From Caccoplasma_A sp045587545 (GTDB lineage Bacteria; Bacteroidota; Bacteroidia; Bacteroidales; G3-4614), in assembly GCA_045587545.1 (NCBI GenBank), contig JAZNCN010000003.1, positions 20,387-84,386 of the forward strand: a DNA stretch of 64,000 nucleotides, in the 5' to 3' direction. The notes under the pieces were generated by a model, which did not search any database, was not told the origin of the DNA, and saw only the letters and a program-made list of their open reading frames with translations. Made by a program: the position numbers and the translations under genes. Shown here one piece after another: positions 34,465 to 43,134 of this stretch. Each line of letters starts with the position of its first letter. Position 1 is the first letter of the stretch.

Positions 34465-35712
34465 TTATGTCATAGTGTGCATATTTGCGTTTGCAAGCCT
34501 ATTTTCAGCATATTTAAGAGTTATTCGCAACGTTTTCTTGTCGGTTGAAGGCATTTCATACATCGCGTCCATCATTATATGCTCAACTATTGAACGTAAT
34601 CCGCGCGCTCCCAATTTGAACTCTATCGCCTTGTCAACTATAAAATCCAACACCTCTTCATCAAATGTCAGTTTTATGCCATCTAATTTAAACATATATA
34701 TATATTGTTTAATAATGGCATTTTCGGGTTCTGTGAGGATATTACGAAGCACTGTCCTATCCAACGGATTGAGATAGGTCAATATTGGTAAACGTCCTAT
34801 TATTTCAGGTATAAGACCAAACGATTTTAAATCTTGGGGCGAAATATATTGCAAGAAATTATCCCTGTCAATCTTCTTTTGCTCCTCGCTGGTACTAAAT
34901 CCTACAACCTGAGTATTAAGACGAGCCGCAATTTTACGCTCTATTCCGTCAAATGCTCCTCCACATATATATAATATGTTTTGAGTATTTACCGGTATCA
35001 TCTTTTGGTCGGGGTGCTTGCGCCCGCCTTGAGGGGGAACGTTTACTATTGAGCCCTCCAAAAGTTTTAATAATCCTTGTTGTACCCCCTCTCCACTTAC
35101 ATCGCGAGTTATTGAGGGGTTATCGCCCTTACGTGCAATTTTGTCTATCTCATCAATAAATACAATTCCTCGCTCGGCTGCAGCTACATCGTAATCGGCT
35201 ACTTGTAATAAACGAGTTAAGATACTCTCTATATCCTCTCCAACATATCCTGCCTCGGTAAGAACTGTTGCATCAACTATTGTAAAGGGTACATTCAAAA
35301 GTCGCGCAATGGTTTTAGCCAACAGGGTTTTTCCTGTTCCTGTTGAGCCTACCATTATTATATTTGATTTCTCTATCTCTACGCTGTCAGGCAGGTTTTT
35401 ATCTTGTGTTACTCGTTTATAGTGGTTATATACGGCAACAGATAAAAACTTCTTCGCCTCCTCCTGACCTATTACATATTTATCAAGAAACTCTTTTATC
35501 TCTTTTGGCTTGGGGATATTTGTTATTTGAAATCGTTTTCCTGCCTTATCGGGAGTTTTGAAATATGACAAATAGTTTTCAGCCATGTAGCCCAAACAGT
35601 CGCCACAAACGCAACCTTTGATACCTTGTAACAAATTTTGCGCAGGCACCTCTCTGCCACACATAAAACAAGTTCCTTTTTCCTCTGAAGCGTTATTTCT
35701 CTTTTTTGACAT
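34465..35712 (-). CDS. clpX: ATP-dependent Clp protease ATP-binding subunit ClpX
   Basis: AAA+ unfoldase that feeds substrates into ClpP. I place the start at the ATG ending at 35712 (415 residues). An upstream ATG at 35754 would add 14 residues and overlap clpP by 26 bp. The N-terminal zinc-binding domain has CFMCG and CVCGDC, and is followed by the AAA+ module with Walker A GSTGTGKT, Walker B GIVFIDEIDKIA and a sensor-2 arginine region GARGLRSIVEHIM. The ClpP-docking loop tip is VGF (IGF in most bacteria). It follows clpP closely, so the two form one operon. Upstream tig is separated by a terminator. Confidence 0.95.
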   Translation of the reverse strand: MSKKRNNASEEKGTCFMCGREVPAQNLLQGIKGCVCGDCLGYMAENYLSYFKTPDKAGKRFQITNIPKPKEIKEFLDKYVIGQEEAKKFLSVAVYNHYKRVTQDKNLPDSVEIEKSNIIMVGSTGTGKTLLAKTIARLLNVPFTIVDATVLTEAGYVGEDIESILTRLLQVADYDVAAAERGIVFIDEIDKIARKGDNPSITRDVSGEGVQQGLLKLLEGSIVNVPPQGGRKHPDQKMIPVNTQNILYICGGAFDGIERKIAARLNTQVVGFSTSEEQKKIDRDNFLQYISPQDLKSFGLIPEIIGRLPILTYLNPLDRTVLRNILTEPENAIIKQYIYMFKLDGIKLTFDEEVLDFIVDKAIEFKLGARGLRSIVEHIMMDAMYEMPSTDKKTLRITLKYAENRLANANMHTMT

Positions 35713-35728
35713 ATTGCAAGCTATCTTC

Positions 35729-36394
35729 TTATCGTTTTTCAAGAACTTTGTCAATCATTCCGTATAATTTAGCCTCCTCGGCTGTCATCCAATAATCGCG
35801 GTCCGAATCTGCCTCAATTTTGGCATAATCGTTTCCTGAGTGGTCGGCTATGATTGTGTATAGTTCTTTACGAAGTTTCAATATTTCGCGCGCTGTTATC
35901 TCTATATCTGATGCTTGTCCTTGAGCTCCACCCATTGGCTGGTGTATCATTATACGTGAGTGCTTTAATGCAAAGCGTTTATCTTTTGCTCCTGCTACCA
36001 ACAATACAGCCGCCATTGATGCTGCCATTCCTGTACATATTGTTGATACATCGCTTGATATATATTGCATTGTATCGTATATTCCAAGACCTGCATATAC
36101 GCTTCCGCCGGGGCTGTTCAAATATATTGAGATATCTTTGCCCGGCTCAACAGAGTCGAGATAAAGAAGTTGTGCCTGTATTACATTTGCTGTGTAATCG
36201 TCAATTTGTGTACCGAGAAAAATTATTCGGTCCATCATCAATCGAGAAAATACGTCCATTTGTGCCACATTCAAAGGACGCTCCTCTATGATTGTAGGAG
36301 ATATGTAACTGCTTGTTACATTTATATAATCGTTAAGTGCATTGCCATTCATATTTAAATGGCGTGTTGCAAATTTCTTAAAATCGTTGTTCAT
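35729..36394 (-). CDS. clpP: ATP-dependent Clp protease proteolytic subunit
   Basis: 221-residue serine protease that forms the tetradecameric barrel. The catalytic Ser lies in GMAASMAAVLL (~residue 122). The His is in MIHQPMGGAQGQASDIEI (~147), and the Asp is expected in the late segment SDRDYWMTAEEAKLYGMID. Length is slightly above the E. coli enzyme (207). A near -7 box (TAACTTCG on the minus strand at 36431-36438) lies about 37 bp before the start, so clpP-clpX can be expressed apart from tig. Confidence 0.96.
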   Translation of the reverse strand: MNNDFKKFATRHLNMNGNALNDYINVTSSYISPTIIEERPLNVAQMDVFSRLMMDRIIFLGTQIDDYTANVIQAQLLYLDSVEPGKDISIYLNSPGGSVYAGLGIYDTMQYISSDVSTICTGMAASMAAVLLVAGAKDKRFALKHSRIMIHQPMGGAQGQASDIEITAREILKLRKELYTIIADHSGNDYAKIEADSDRDYWMTAEEAKLYGMIDKVLEKR

Positions 36395-36430
36395 AATTGT
36401 ATCTTTTACATTGTATATATTATTCAGTTT

Positions 36431-36438
36431 GCGAAGTT
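36431..36438 (-). promoter_or_regulatory. clpP -7 box
   Basis: Reads TAACTTCG on the minus strand, the same TTCG variant as at the ABC-F and mfd promoters. Confidence 0.4.
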
Positions 36439-36489
36439 ATATAATTTCAACTAATTATAAAAACCACTATACTGAAAATATGTTTTGTA

Positions 36490-36529
36490 TTCACAAAAAG
36501 ACTGCCAAACTTTTCAGCTCGGCAGTCTT
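36490..36529 (-). terminator. tig terminator
   Basis: AAGACTGCC (36498-36506) pairs with GGCAGTCTT (36521-36529); a T run follows on the minus strand. Confidence 0.75.
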
Positions 36530-36559
36530 ATGAATTTATATTGGTAATCCTTTAATAAA

Positions 36560-37918
36560 TTACTTTGTCTCTAATGATTTGTAGAAATCTTCAAGAGTTG
36601 TTTTTTTGCTGTTCAAAGTAACTTTTGATTTTATTACCTCAACAATCTTCTCTTCCATTACACGGTCAAGCATATTGTTAACGATTTTTTGATCTTTCAT
36701 CATATCGTCAGCATATTTTTGAAGAAGATCTTCGGGAACGTTTGCCATTCCGTATTGAGCGAATTGCATTTTTGTAGTTTTTTTAGCCATCTCTTCAATA
36801 TCTGCTCGCTCAACTTTAATCTCGTTATCTTTAACAATTTGCTCTTTTATTAATTGCCATTTAAGGTCGGGTAACATTTTTGTGTACTCCTCATCAACGT
36901 TTTCGATTTTATTCTCTTTGTCGTTGAATTTCAACCAACGTTTTAGCATTGCATCGGCAAACTCCAACTCGCCGACTTTTTTCTCGATATAAGCGCGAGC
37001 GTCCATTGCAAATTTGTAATCAGCCTCAGGTGCTATTTGTTCTTTTAGCATCTCCTCTATTTTTGCACGGAACTCAGTTTCATCTTTTACAGCATCTTTT
37101 CCGAATGCTGCATCAAATAGCTCTTGTCCCATCTCAGCGGGTTTGAATGCCAAAATTGAAGTTATCTCCATCTCAAAGTTTGATTTAACCTCTGCTGCTT
37201 CCTCTTTTTTAATGTGAAGCATTGATGCAACCTCAGTATCGTTACCATCGCTTGCTATTGAAGGATTGAAAATAACTTTCTCTCCTTTTTTAACACCGAT
37301 GAATTTTGCTCTCTCGCCTTCGTTTTTAGTGTAACGTGGAGATATCATTCCTGACTCAACTACGATACCACCCTCTTTTACAGTGCCATCTTCGTTAAGC
37401 TCAACCATTTTACCTTTTGCGATATCGTTCTCAGCTATTACTTCGCCCTCCTCTTGTTTTCCGAAACGATTTTTGTAAGCCTCAACTTGTTTGTTAATCA
37501 TTTCGTCATCAATAGTTATTTCGCTGTAAGCAATTTTATCTTTTTCGCTCAACTCAACTTTAATCTCGGGAGCAAGAGCTACATCAAATGTAAACTCAAA
37601 ATCCTCTTGAGTATCAAAATCTATCTCGGGTTGTCCCTCTTTTGGAAGAGGCTCTCCAAGAACAGCCATTTTCTTATCGGTAATGTAATTGTAAAGTTGC
37701 TCAGAGATAAGGCTGTTAATCTCCTCAATTAATACTGATTTTCCTACCATCTTTTGAATCATTGATTTTGGAGCCATACCTTTTCTGAAACCAGGTACAA
37801 CTGCTTTTTGACGGTAAGAGCGCAATGCTTTCTCAACTTTTTCTTGATAATCGGCTTTCTCTATCTTTACGGTAATTTCAGCCGACACATTACCTGTACT
37901 CTTTTCTGTTACGTTCAT
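36560..37918 (-). CDS. tig: Trigger factor
   Basis: 452-residue ribosome-associated chaperone that meets nascent chains at the exit tunnel. The ribosome-docking loop is PGFRKGMAPKS (~residue 42). The N-terminal domain spans ~1-125. The middle (~150-250) is in the position of the FKBP-type isomerase domain but shows weak conservation of active-site residues, common in Bacteroidetes. The C-terminal helical arms (~255-440) form the cradle. It is followed by its own terminator and then the clpP-clpX operon, a conserved proteostasis neighbourhood. A well-spaced promoter is visible upstream. Confidence 0.95.
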   Translation of the reverse strand: MNVTEKSTGNVSAEITVKIEKADYQEKVEKALRSYRQKAVVPGFRKGMAPKSMIQKMVGKSVLIEEINSLISEQLYNYITDKKMAVLGEPLPKEGQPEIDFDTQEDFEFTFDVALAPEIKVELSEKDKIAYSEITIDDEMINKQVEAYKNRFGKQEEGEVIAENDIAKGKMVELNEDGTVKEGGIVVESGMISPRYTKNEGERAKFIGVKKGEKVIFNPSIASDGNDTEVASMLHIKKEEAAEVKSNFEMEITSILAFKPAEMGQELFDAAFGKDAVKDETEFRAKIEEMLKEQIAPEADYKFAMDARAYIEKKVGELEFADAMLKRWLKFNDKENKIENVDEEYTKMLPDLKWQLIKEQIVKDNEIKVERADIEEMAKKTTKMQFAQYGMANVPEDLLQKYADDMMKDQKIVNNMLDRVMEEKIVEVIKSKVTLNSKKTTLEDFYKSLETK

Positions 37919-37957
37919 TTATATAATGTTTTATGTTATAAATCTCTTTTCGGGGTG

Positions 37958-37989
37958 CAAAATTACTCTTAATATTTCAATCTATCAAA
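37958..37989 (-). promoter_or_regulatory. tig promoter
   Basis: On the minus strand: -33 TTTG (37986-37989), 20 bases, then -7 TAATTTTG (37958-37965). The transcript would start about 33 bases before the ATG. Confidence 0.65.
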
Positions 37990-38079
37990 CAGTTGAGCCG
38001 AAATAAATAATATTTTTTATTCAAAACTTCATTTTTTTTGACTGAATAGTGATATTTTTGAAAAAAAAATTCAAAGATA

Positions 38080-38110
38080 TTGTTTATATATTTTTTTTAT
38101 TCTAAGTTTG
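38080..38110 (+). promoter_or_regulatory. Promoter of the RRM protein gene
   Basis: TTG (38080-38082), 20 bases, then TAAGTTTG (38103-38110), a full TAnnTTTG. The predicted leader is about 95 bases, long enough for regulation. Confidence 0.6.
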
Positions 38111-38211
38111 TAAGTGGTATGATATTGGTTATATTATCATTAACTGCCGAACAAAAACGTTAAAAAGTAGTATAGTAAATTATAACACATATTTATTTTT
38201 TCTCTCTTATT

Positions 38212-38463
38212 ATGAACATTTACGTTGGAAATCTTAATTTCAGGGTTAAGGAGCCTCAATTACAAGAGGCATTTGAGGCATTTGGTGAAGTAACATTGGT
38301 TAAAATTGTACGAAACAAAGAGACGGGACGTTCAAAAGGTTTCGGATTTGTGGAGATGTCTGATGATGAAAAAGCCACAACGGCTATAGAGTCACTTAAC
38401 AACAGCGAATTTGAAGGAAGACGTATGATTGTTGCTCAAGCAAGACCAAAACCAGAGAAATAG
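38212..38463 (+). CDS. Single-RRM RNA-binding protein
   Basis: 83-residue RNA recognition motif protein. RNP2 is IYVGNL (residues 2-7) and RNP1 is SKGFGFVEM (~43-51), with the beta-alpha-beta-beta-alpha-beta layout filling the chain and a short basic tail (ARPKPEK). Bacteroidetes generally lack Hfq, and such small RRM proteins (Rbp family in Bacteroides) are thought to act as global post-transcriptional regulators of surface-glycan and polysaccharide genes. It is monocistronic, with a long leader and a strong terminator, which leaves room for autoregulation. Confidence 0.93.
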   Translation: MNIYVGNLNFRVKEPQLQEAFEAFGEVTLVKIVRNKETGRSKGFGFVEMSDDEKATTAIESLNNSEFEGRRMIVAQARPKPEK

Positions 38464-38490
38464 GGATTAATTAAAATTTCATAATTACAA

Positions 38491-38528
38491 AAATGCGTGA
38501 AAAGTTATGCTATTCACGCATTTTTTTA
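38491..38528 (+). terminator. Terminator of the RRM gene
   Basis: Perfect 11-bp stem AAATGCGTGAA (38491-38501) with 38513-38523, ending in a T run. Confidence 0.85.
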
Positions 38529-38589
38529 CAATAATTATTAGCCCAATTAGGCTAATTAGTCCAATTGGACTAATAACAAATAGTAAAGA

Positions 38590-38619
38590 GGTTGTAACGC
38601 GTACTATTACGTTACAACC
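38590..38619. repeat. Hairpin repeat downstream of FISUMP gene 1
   Basis: GGTTGTAACG (38590-38599), 10-base loop, exact complement 38610-38619. The identical 30 bp recur at 50321-50350 downstream of FISUMP gene 2. It could be a shared terminator or part of a mobile cassette. The rest of 38464-38809 holds repeat families and no gene. Confidence 0.7.
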
Positions 38620-38696
38620 CTTGGTTTATTATTGAGTTTTTATTGTTGCTCTAAAAACTACCCGTAGGGCGGTTGAGTTTACGAAACCGACAAGTA

Positions 38697-38785
38697 ACAA
38701 ATCTGCGAATAAGCGAGAGCAGAGTCAAGTTTATTTGAACTATGCCGAACGTGAGCAGATTCAACGAGCGAATGCTCGTTAACTG
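38697..38785 (+). repeat. 90-bp repeat (family H), copy 1
   Basis: Begins ACAAATCTGCGAAT and ends with the hairpin AACGAGC-GAAT-GCTCGTT. It is strongly similar to 52418-52507 and more loosely to 52105-52194. Confidence 0.65.
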
Positions 38786-38809
38786 AAATTAAACGTGCAC
38801 GTTTAATTT
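38786..38809. repeat. Perfect 24-bp palindrome abutting the stop of FISUMP gene 1
   Basis: Stem AAATTAAACG, loop TGCA, complementary stem. It starts at the base right after the TAG stop (minus-strand sense). No T run follows, so it is not an ordinary terminator. A comparable palindrome abuts FISUMP gene 2. Confidence 0.7.
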
Positions 38810-39559
38810 CTACTCACAGACAGGGCGGACAGATTGCCCAACAAAACGAAGGTTGCCACTCCAGTACACGCTGTCTGAATCGAAGTACACGTTGTAAGCA
38901 CTAAAGCTGTAGCCCCCCGCATCGAGCGAACTCGACCAGTAATAGCCACTACTGCCCGTATCGCTGAGATTGCTATCGTCGAGATAGCCCGCCGCAGGAA
39001 GAAAAATAGAGTTGCCGTTCTTCTTGCTTGTTACTTTATATCCGTTTACTCCGTTTTGAGTTATCCAAGTCCATGTACAGTTATTTGTGTCTCTTAACTC
39101 ATCTTGCTCTGCTGTTGTTGGCATTCGCCAACTGCCTCCCCAATTTACATGAGCTGCATCGTCTGTGAGTTCAAGCACGGTTTTATTATCTACTGTGCCA
39201 TATTCTGAATCTATACAGTATTTGGTCATTGTATTCCATGCGCCATTACAATATTTATAGCTATCCCAAAAGTTGTACTCGTTTGGTGTTGTTTCGCCCC
39301 AAGCAAAGTAATCGCCATACTCCTCCGGTGTTGTTGCACCTACATTGCAGGTTGCCCATTTTACTGACAAGCCGAGATCAACGTAGGCATGACCGTTGTA
39401 GATTGGTTGTTGTCGCTCAAATTTTATACTATCAATTTCATTTACTGAAAGACTATATAATATATCGCCTCCTTTGTAAATATTTACTTTTATTTGTGCT
39501 GCCGCACTACCTACTATGGCAAATATTGCTATTAGCAATGTAATTAATTTTGTTTTCAT
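38810..39559 (-). CDS. FISUMP-domain secreted protein 1
   Basis: 249 residues with a signal peptide (LITLLIAIFAIVGSAAAQ). A short segment (~23-48, VNIYKGGDILYSLSVNEIDSIKF) resembles the start of the T9SS-sorted protein just upstream. Residues ~55-249 form a FISUMP (Fibrobacter succinogenes major paralogous) domain: YVDLGLSVKWATCNVG, YFAWGETTP, NWGGSWRMPTTAEQDEL and GYYWSSS...SVRPVC. This is a C-type-lectin-like fold of extracellular proteins. It is nearly identical to FISUMP gene 2 up to GYYWSSS, then differs at many codons, almost all replacements. Ligand unknown. No sorting domain is seen. A family T repeat lies between it and the upstream gene. Confidence 0.82.
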   Translation of the reverse strand: MKTKLITLLIAIFAIVGSAAAQIKVNIYKGGDILYSLSVNEIDSIKFERQQPIYNGHAYVDLGLSVKWATCNVGATTPEEYGDYFAWGETTPNEYNFWDSYKYCNGAWNTMTKYCIDSEYGTVDNKTVLELTDDAAHVNWGGSWRMPTTAEQDELRDTNNCTWTWITQNGVNGYKVTSKKNGNSIFLPAAGYLDDSNLSDTGSSGYYWSSSLDAGGYSFSAYNVYFDSDSVYWSGNLRFVGQSVRPVCE

Positions 39560-39611
39560 ATTTTTTTGAGTTGTTTGTTGTCGGCATCGCTAAACTCTGC
39601 CGCCCTACGGG

Positions 39612-39687
39612 TAGTTGTTAGTTGTTAGAGTCTTTATTTTGCTAAAAACTAAGGTACGAAGTACCGTACAACTAAAGACTAACAACT
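39612..39687. repeat. Gene-end repeat (family T) copy
   Basis: GTAGTTGTTAGTTGTTAGAG, then CTAAAAACTAAGGTAC-GAA-GTACCGTACAACT, then AACAACT: the reverse orientation of 1983-2068. It lies between the FISUMP gene and the T9SS gene and touches the T9SS gene's stop. Confidence 0.65.
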
Positions 39688-40186
39688 ATTTTATTATTTT
39701 CTTTGTTACTATCTCTCCTTTTGATTGTACGGTTACAATATAGATGCCTGTGGGGTAGTTGCTTACATCAAGTGTTGCAGTTTCTACTCCGGGGGCAAGC
39801 GACTTAATCAATACGCCCTGAATATTGTATAGCTGTACTTGGTTTATTTGCTCAGGCGAGGTTATGCGGACTTCGCCATTGCTATAGATTATCTCTATAT
39901 CAGCTACCTCCGCTACAGCCTCCTCTATGGAGGTGATATCGGTATCGCCAAAGGTGATAACCTCTATGTTGTCTATTGCCATGGGGGTTATTATACCCGA
40001 AATAGAGATGTTCGCTTCATCTTCCGAGGGGAAGGTGATTTTCTCTATTTCGTCAATTGCAATTGACTGAAATGAGCCTTGTGATGTTAAATAGACATTC
40101 ATATAGTCGGTTGCATGAGCCGATAGGCACACTATTGGTATGAATGCCAACAACATCAACAATTGTTTAATGTAGTTTTGTTGCAT
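39686..40186 (-). CDS. Small T9SS-sorted secreted protein
   Basis: 166 residues: signal peptide (LLMLLAFIPIVCLSAHA), a short mid-region (~28-85) with two copies of an ...IDxIEVITF-like strand motif (SIAIDEIEKITF, MAIDNIEVITF), and a C-terminal T9SS type A sorting domain (~95-166: YSNGEVRITSPEQINQVQLY, NYPTGIYIVTV, ending KKIIK). T9SS exports it across the outer membrane, where the sorting domain is normally removed and the protein anchored or released. With so little mature sequence it may be a small adhesin-like or carrier protein; function unknown. It is probably co-transcribed with FISUMP gene 1. Confidence 0.8.
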   Translation of the reverse strand: MQQNYIKQLLMLLAFIPIVCLSAHATDYMNVYLTSQGSFQSIAIDEIEKITFPSEDEANISISGIITPMAIDNIEVITFGDTDITSIEEAVAEVADIEIIYSNGEVRITSPEQINQVQLYNIQGVLIKSLAPGVETATLDVSNYPTGIYIVTVQSKGEIVTKKIIK

Positions 40187-40653
40187 AATTATTGAGTTTT
40201 ATATTGGTTAATGTTTTTGATTATTTTATTCTTCTATAAAGTTTATTTTGCTTCGCAACAAAATAGATATAGTTACTATATCTCTATCTTAAAAAAATTG
40301 ATATTTTTAGTAGAATTATTTGTTTTAACCTATCTTCAAGGGTGGAAATTGAGAGGTAATTGAAAGTTTGTGCTGCCATAGCTTATGTTTAGTTATGCCA
40401 TTCACCTCCAAAATGACAATTAAACGCATAAAGAAAGTGTGGAGATGACTTTCGTTTATCAAATAGAAGGTTGTGGAAAGACCTATAACAACAATAAACG
40501 ATGCGATACCCCACACTTGAATAGTATGAGATACGTTCTAAACGTTATCACATGACTAGACAAGGAAGGTGTTGTCCGCCGTCTTGTTGTTATTGAAAAC
40601 TTCCACATTTTCTATTTAAGACAATACGAAAAACACTTTCAAATAAAATGTTC

Positions 40654-40680
40654 TGTCAGTACCGATATCGGTATATGACA
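40654..40680. promoter_or_regulatory. Palindromic operator-like site
   Basis: TACCGAT-ATCGGTA (40660-40673) is a perfect palindrome, flanked by TGTCA (40654-40658) and TGACA (40676-40680). It may bind a dimeric regulator of the downstream GH92 gene. The rest of 40187-40790 has no convincing gene; 40325-40640 is less AT-biased than its surroundings and is unexplained. Confidence 0.3.
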
Positions 40681-40792
40681 ATACAAAATTATAAATTATT
40701 TTTCTTCTGAACAACACTCATGGGGATATCGCTTTTTCTTAATATCTCTTTTCCTAAAAAATATTCAAGCAAGTTTGTTATTGTTTTGCTCA

Positions 40793-40932
40793 CTGTAAAA
40801 AATATTGAACTAAACTTCTTATTTCTTGCTCGCTTATGCGTATCTTTGATGTAAACATCGAAAATACTTTCACTCGCTGTAAAAAATATTGAAGTAAACT
40901 TCTTATTTCTTGCTCGCTTATGCGTATCTTTG
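40793..40932 (+). promoter_or_regulatory. Tandemly duplicated promoter of the GH92-dnaG unit
   Basis: Two 56-bp copies (40793-40848 and 40877-40932, period 84) differ by one base. Each ends in TATCTTTG, a perfect TAnnTTTG -7 box, with TTG 14 bases upstream inside TTTCTTGCTCGC. The second box is 25 bases from the GH92 ATG. Confidence 0.65.
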
Positions 40933-40957
40933 CTAAAAGATTTAATAACTATACATT

Positions 40958-43117
40958 ATGCGCAAATTTTTATTTTTCATCTTTATACTCATATTTACAA
41001 GTTGTAGTAAATACGATAAAGCAATGGATTATGCTCAATTTGTAAATCCTTTTGTTGGTACTGATTTTACAGGTAATACATATCCGGGTGCTACTGTTCC
41101 GTTTGGTATGGTGCAACTCAGCCCCGATAATGGGTTGCCCGGTTGGGATAGAATTGCAGGTTATTTCTACCCCGATAGTACTATTGCAGGGTTCAGCCAT
41201 ACCCACCTTACCGGTACCGGTGCAGGCGACCTTTATGATATTTCGTTTATGCCTGTTACAAATCCTTATAACGTGGCAGAGGCTCCACTGGGTATTCACT
41301 CTAAATTTTCGCACGATAGCGAAGTTGCAGAGGCTGGTTATTATAAAGTTCTATTAAAAGATTACAATATTAAGGTTGAACTTACAGCCACTGAGCGTTG
41401 TGGTATTCAACGATATACATTCCCTAACGCAGAGGCTTCGGTATTCTTAAATTTGGCAAAGGCCATGAATTGGGACGCTACCATTGACAGCCACATTGAG
41501 TTTGCCGACTCGGTTACTATTAAAGGTTACAGATACTCTACAGGCTGGGCGCAAGACCAAAAGATATATTTTGTTTCAAAACTTTCTCGACCTTTTAAAT
41601 ATGCCGAAATAGACTCTACCGCTCTTGACAAGGGAGGCTATAGCGTTATTGCAAGAATGGACTTTGACACCAACGAGGGCGATACCTTAATTATCAGAAC
41701 CGCTATTTCTCAAACAGGTATTGAGGGTGCTGAGCTAAATTTACAAGCAGAACAGATTGAGGGTGGTTTTGATGCTTACCGTAAGGCAGCTTACGATTGT
41801 TGGAACAGAGAACTTTCTAAAATTGAGATTGAAAGCCCCGACACCACTATTTTACGCACATTTTACACCGCTCTTTATCACACTATGACTGCCCCCACTA
41901 TTGCAAGTGATGTTGATGGCAGTTACAGAGGAACTGATAAAGTTATTCACAGAGACTCTACGATGATTACATACGGTACATTCTCGTTATGGGATACCTA
42001 CAGAGCCGCACACCCTCTATATACGTATATTTGCCCCGACAGAGTGAATGATATGGTCAAGTCGTTTTTAAACCACTACAAAGAGTTTGGGCGACTTCCT
42101 GTTTGGAGTTTTTACGGTAACGAAACCGATATGATGATTGGGTATCACTCTGTACCTGTTATTGTTGATGCCTACCTTAAAGGCATTGGCAATTTTGATG
42201 CAGAAGAGGCTTTAAATGCTTGTGTTGCCACTGCCAATGTTAAAGGTTACAGGGCTTTAGATGAGTATAAAAAGTATGGTTATATCCCCTACGATATTGA
42301 GAAAGAGTCGGTTTCAAAAACAATTGAGTACTCTTTTGACGATTGGTGTATTGCTCAAATGGCTGAAAAGATGGGTAATGATGATATTGCTAAAACTTTT
42401 GCCAAAAGGGCCGAGTTTTATCGTAATTTGTTTAACAGCGAAACAGAATTCTTGCAGGCTCGCCACAGTAATGGTAAATTCATTAGAGGATTTAAGCCCG
42501 GCGATTATACCGAACATATTACCGAAAGTAACTCATGGCACTATCTTTGGGGTGCTCACCACGATATTTTATGGTTAAAAAAGACTCTTGGCGATGATAA
42601 ATTTTTAGAGCGTATGAAAGAGTTGTTCTCTATCTCAACTTCTGATGATTTACCAATATTCTCAACAGGTATGATTGGAGAATATGCTCACGGTAATGAG
42701 CCTTGCCACCACGTTGCATATGCTTTTAACTACACTAATGAGCCTTGGCTGACACAAAAGTATGCGGCAAAAGTTATGCACGAACTTTATAACGATACTC
42801 CTTCGGGATTGTGCGGTAATGAGGATTGCGGACAGATGTCAGCATGGTATGTTTTCAGTGCAATGGGATTTTATCCTATGAACCCTGCTTCTCAAACATA
42901 CGAGATTGGTACTCCTATTGTTAAAAGTGCAAAAATTAATTTGAGCAATGGCAAATGTTTTACTATTTTTGCACCCAATGTATCAAAAGAGAATATATAC
43001 ATTCAAAAGACTCTTTTAAACGGAGAACCTTACGAACTTAATCAAATAACCCACCAACAAATTATGAATGGTGGCACTATAACTTTTGAAATGGGAAGTT
43101 CTCCTAAGATTGATTAA
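40958..43117 (+). CDS. GH92 family alpha-mannosidase (lipoprotein)
   Basis: 719 residues. The lipoprotein signal MRKFLFFIFILIFTSC predicts lipidation at Cys16. The N-terminal beta-sandwich (~25-280) begins FVNPFVGTDFTGNTYPGA and has GFSHTHLTGTGAGDLYDI. The alpha6/alpha6 barrel (~290-719) has SLWDTYRAAHPLYT, the acidic catalytic region GNETDMMIGYHS, and GNEDCGQMSAWYVFSAMGFYP. GH92 enzymes are calcium-dependent exo-mannosidases that trim alpha-mannose from N-glycans or mannans. Linkage preference cannot be read. Surface or periplasmic. The next gene, dnaG, follows after 17 bp, so they may be co-transcribed. Confidence 0.94.
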   Translation: MRKFLFFIFILIFTSCSKYDKAMDYAQFVNPFVGTDFTGNTYPGATVPFGMVQLSPDNGLPGWDRIAGYFYPDSTIAGFSHTHLTGTGAGDLYDISFMPVTNPYNVAEAPLGIHSKFSHDSEVAEAGYYKVLLKDYNIKVELTATERCGIQRYTFPNAEASVFLNLAKAMNWDATIDSHIEFADSVTIKGYRYSTGWAQDQKIYFVSKLSRPFKYAEIDSTALDKGGYSVIARMDFDTNEGDTLIIRTAISQTGIEGAELNLQAEQIEGGFDAYRKAAYDCWNRELSKIEIESPDTTILRTFYTALYHTMTAPTIASDVDGSYRGTDKVIHRDSTMITYGTFSLWDTYRAAHPLYTYICPDRVNDMVKSFLNHYKEFGRLPVWSFYGNETDMMIGYHSVPVIVDAYLKGIGNFDAEEALNACVATANVKGYRALDEYKKYGYIPYDIEKESVSKTIEYSFDDWCIAQMAEKMGNDDIAKTFAKRAEFYRNLFNSETEFLQARHSNGKFIRGFKPGDYTEHITESNSWHYLWGAHHDILWLKKTLGDDKFLERMKELFSISTSDDLPIFSTGMIGEYAHGNEPCHHVAYAFNYTNEPWLTQKYAAKVMHELYNDTPSGLCGNEDCGQMSAWYVFSAMGFYPMNPASQTYEIGTPIVKSAKINLSNGKCFTIFAPNVSKENIYIQKTLLNGEPYELNQITHQQIMNGGTITFEMGSSPKID

Positions 43118-43134
43118 ATAAATTTGCAAGCTAT

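Noticed and set aside
35713..35754. Upstream ATG for ClpX overlapping clpP by 26 bp
   Set aside because: The extra 14 residues are not family-like; ATG at 35712 gives a normal zinc-domain start.
40325..40516. 63-codon GTG-started frame on the minus strand with a hydrophobic start
   Set aside because: No promoter, no recognisable family, and surrounded by non-coding DNA; treated as unexplained sequence.
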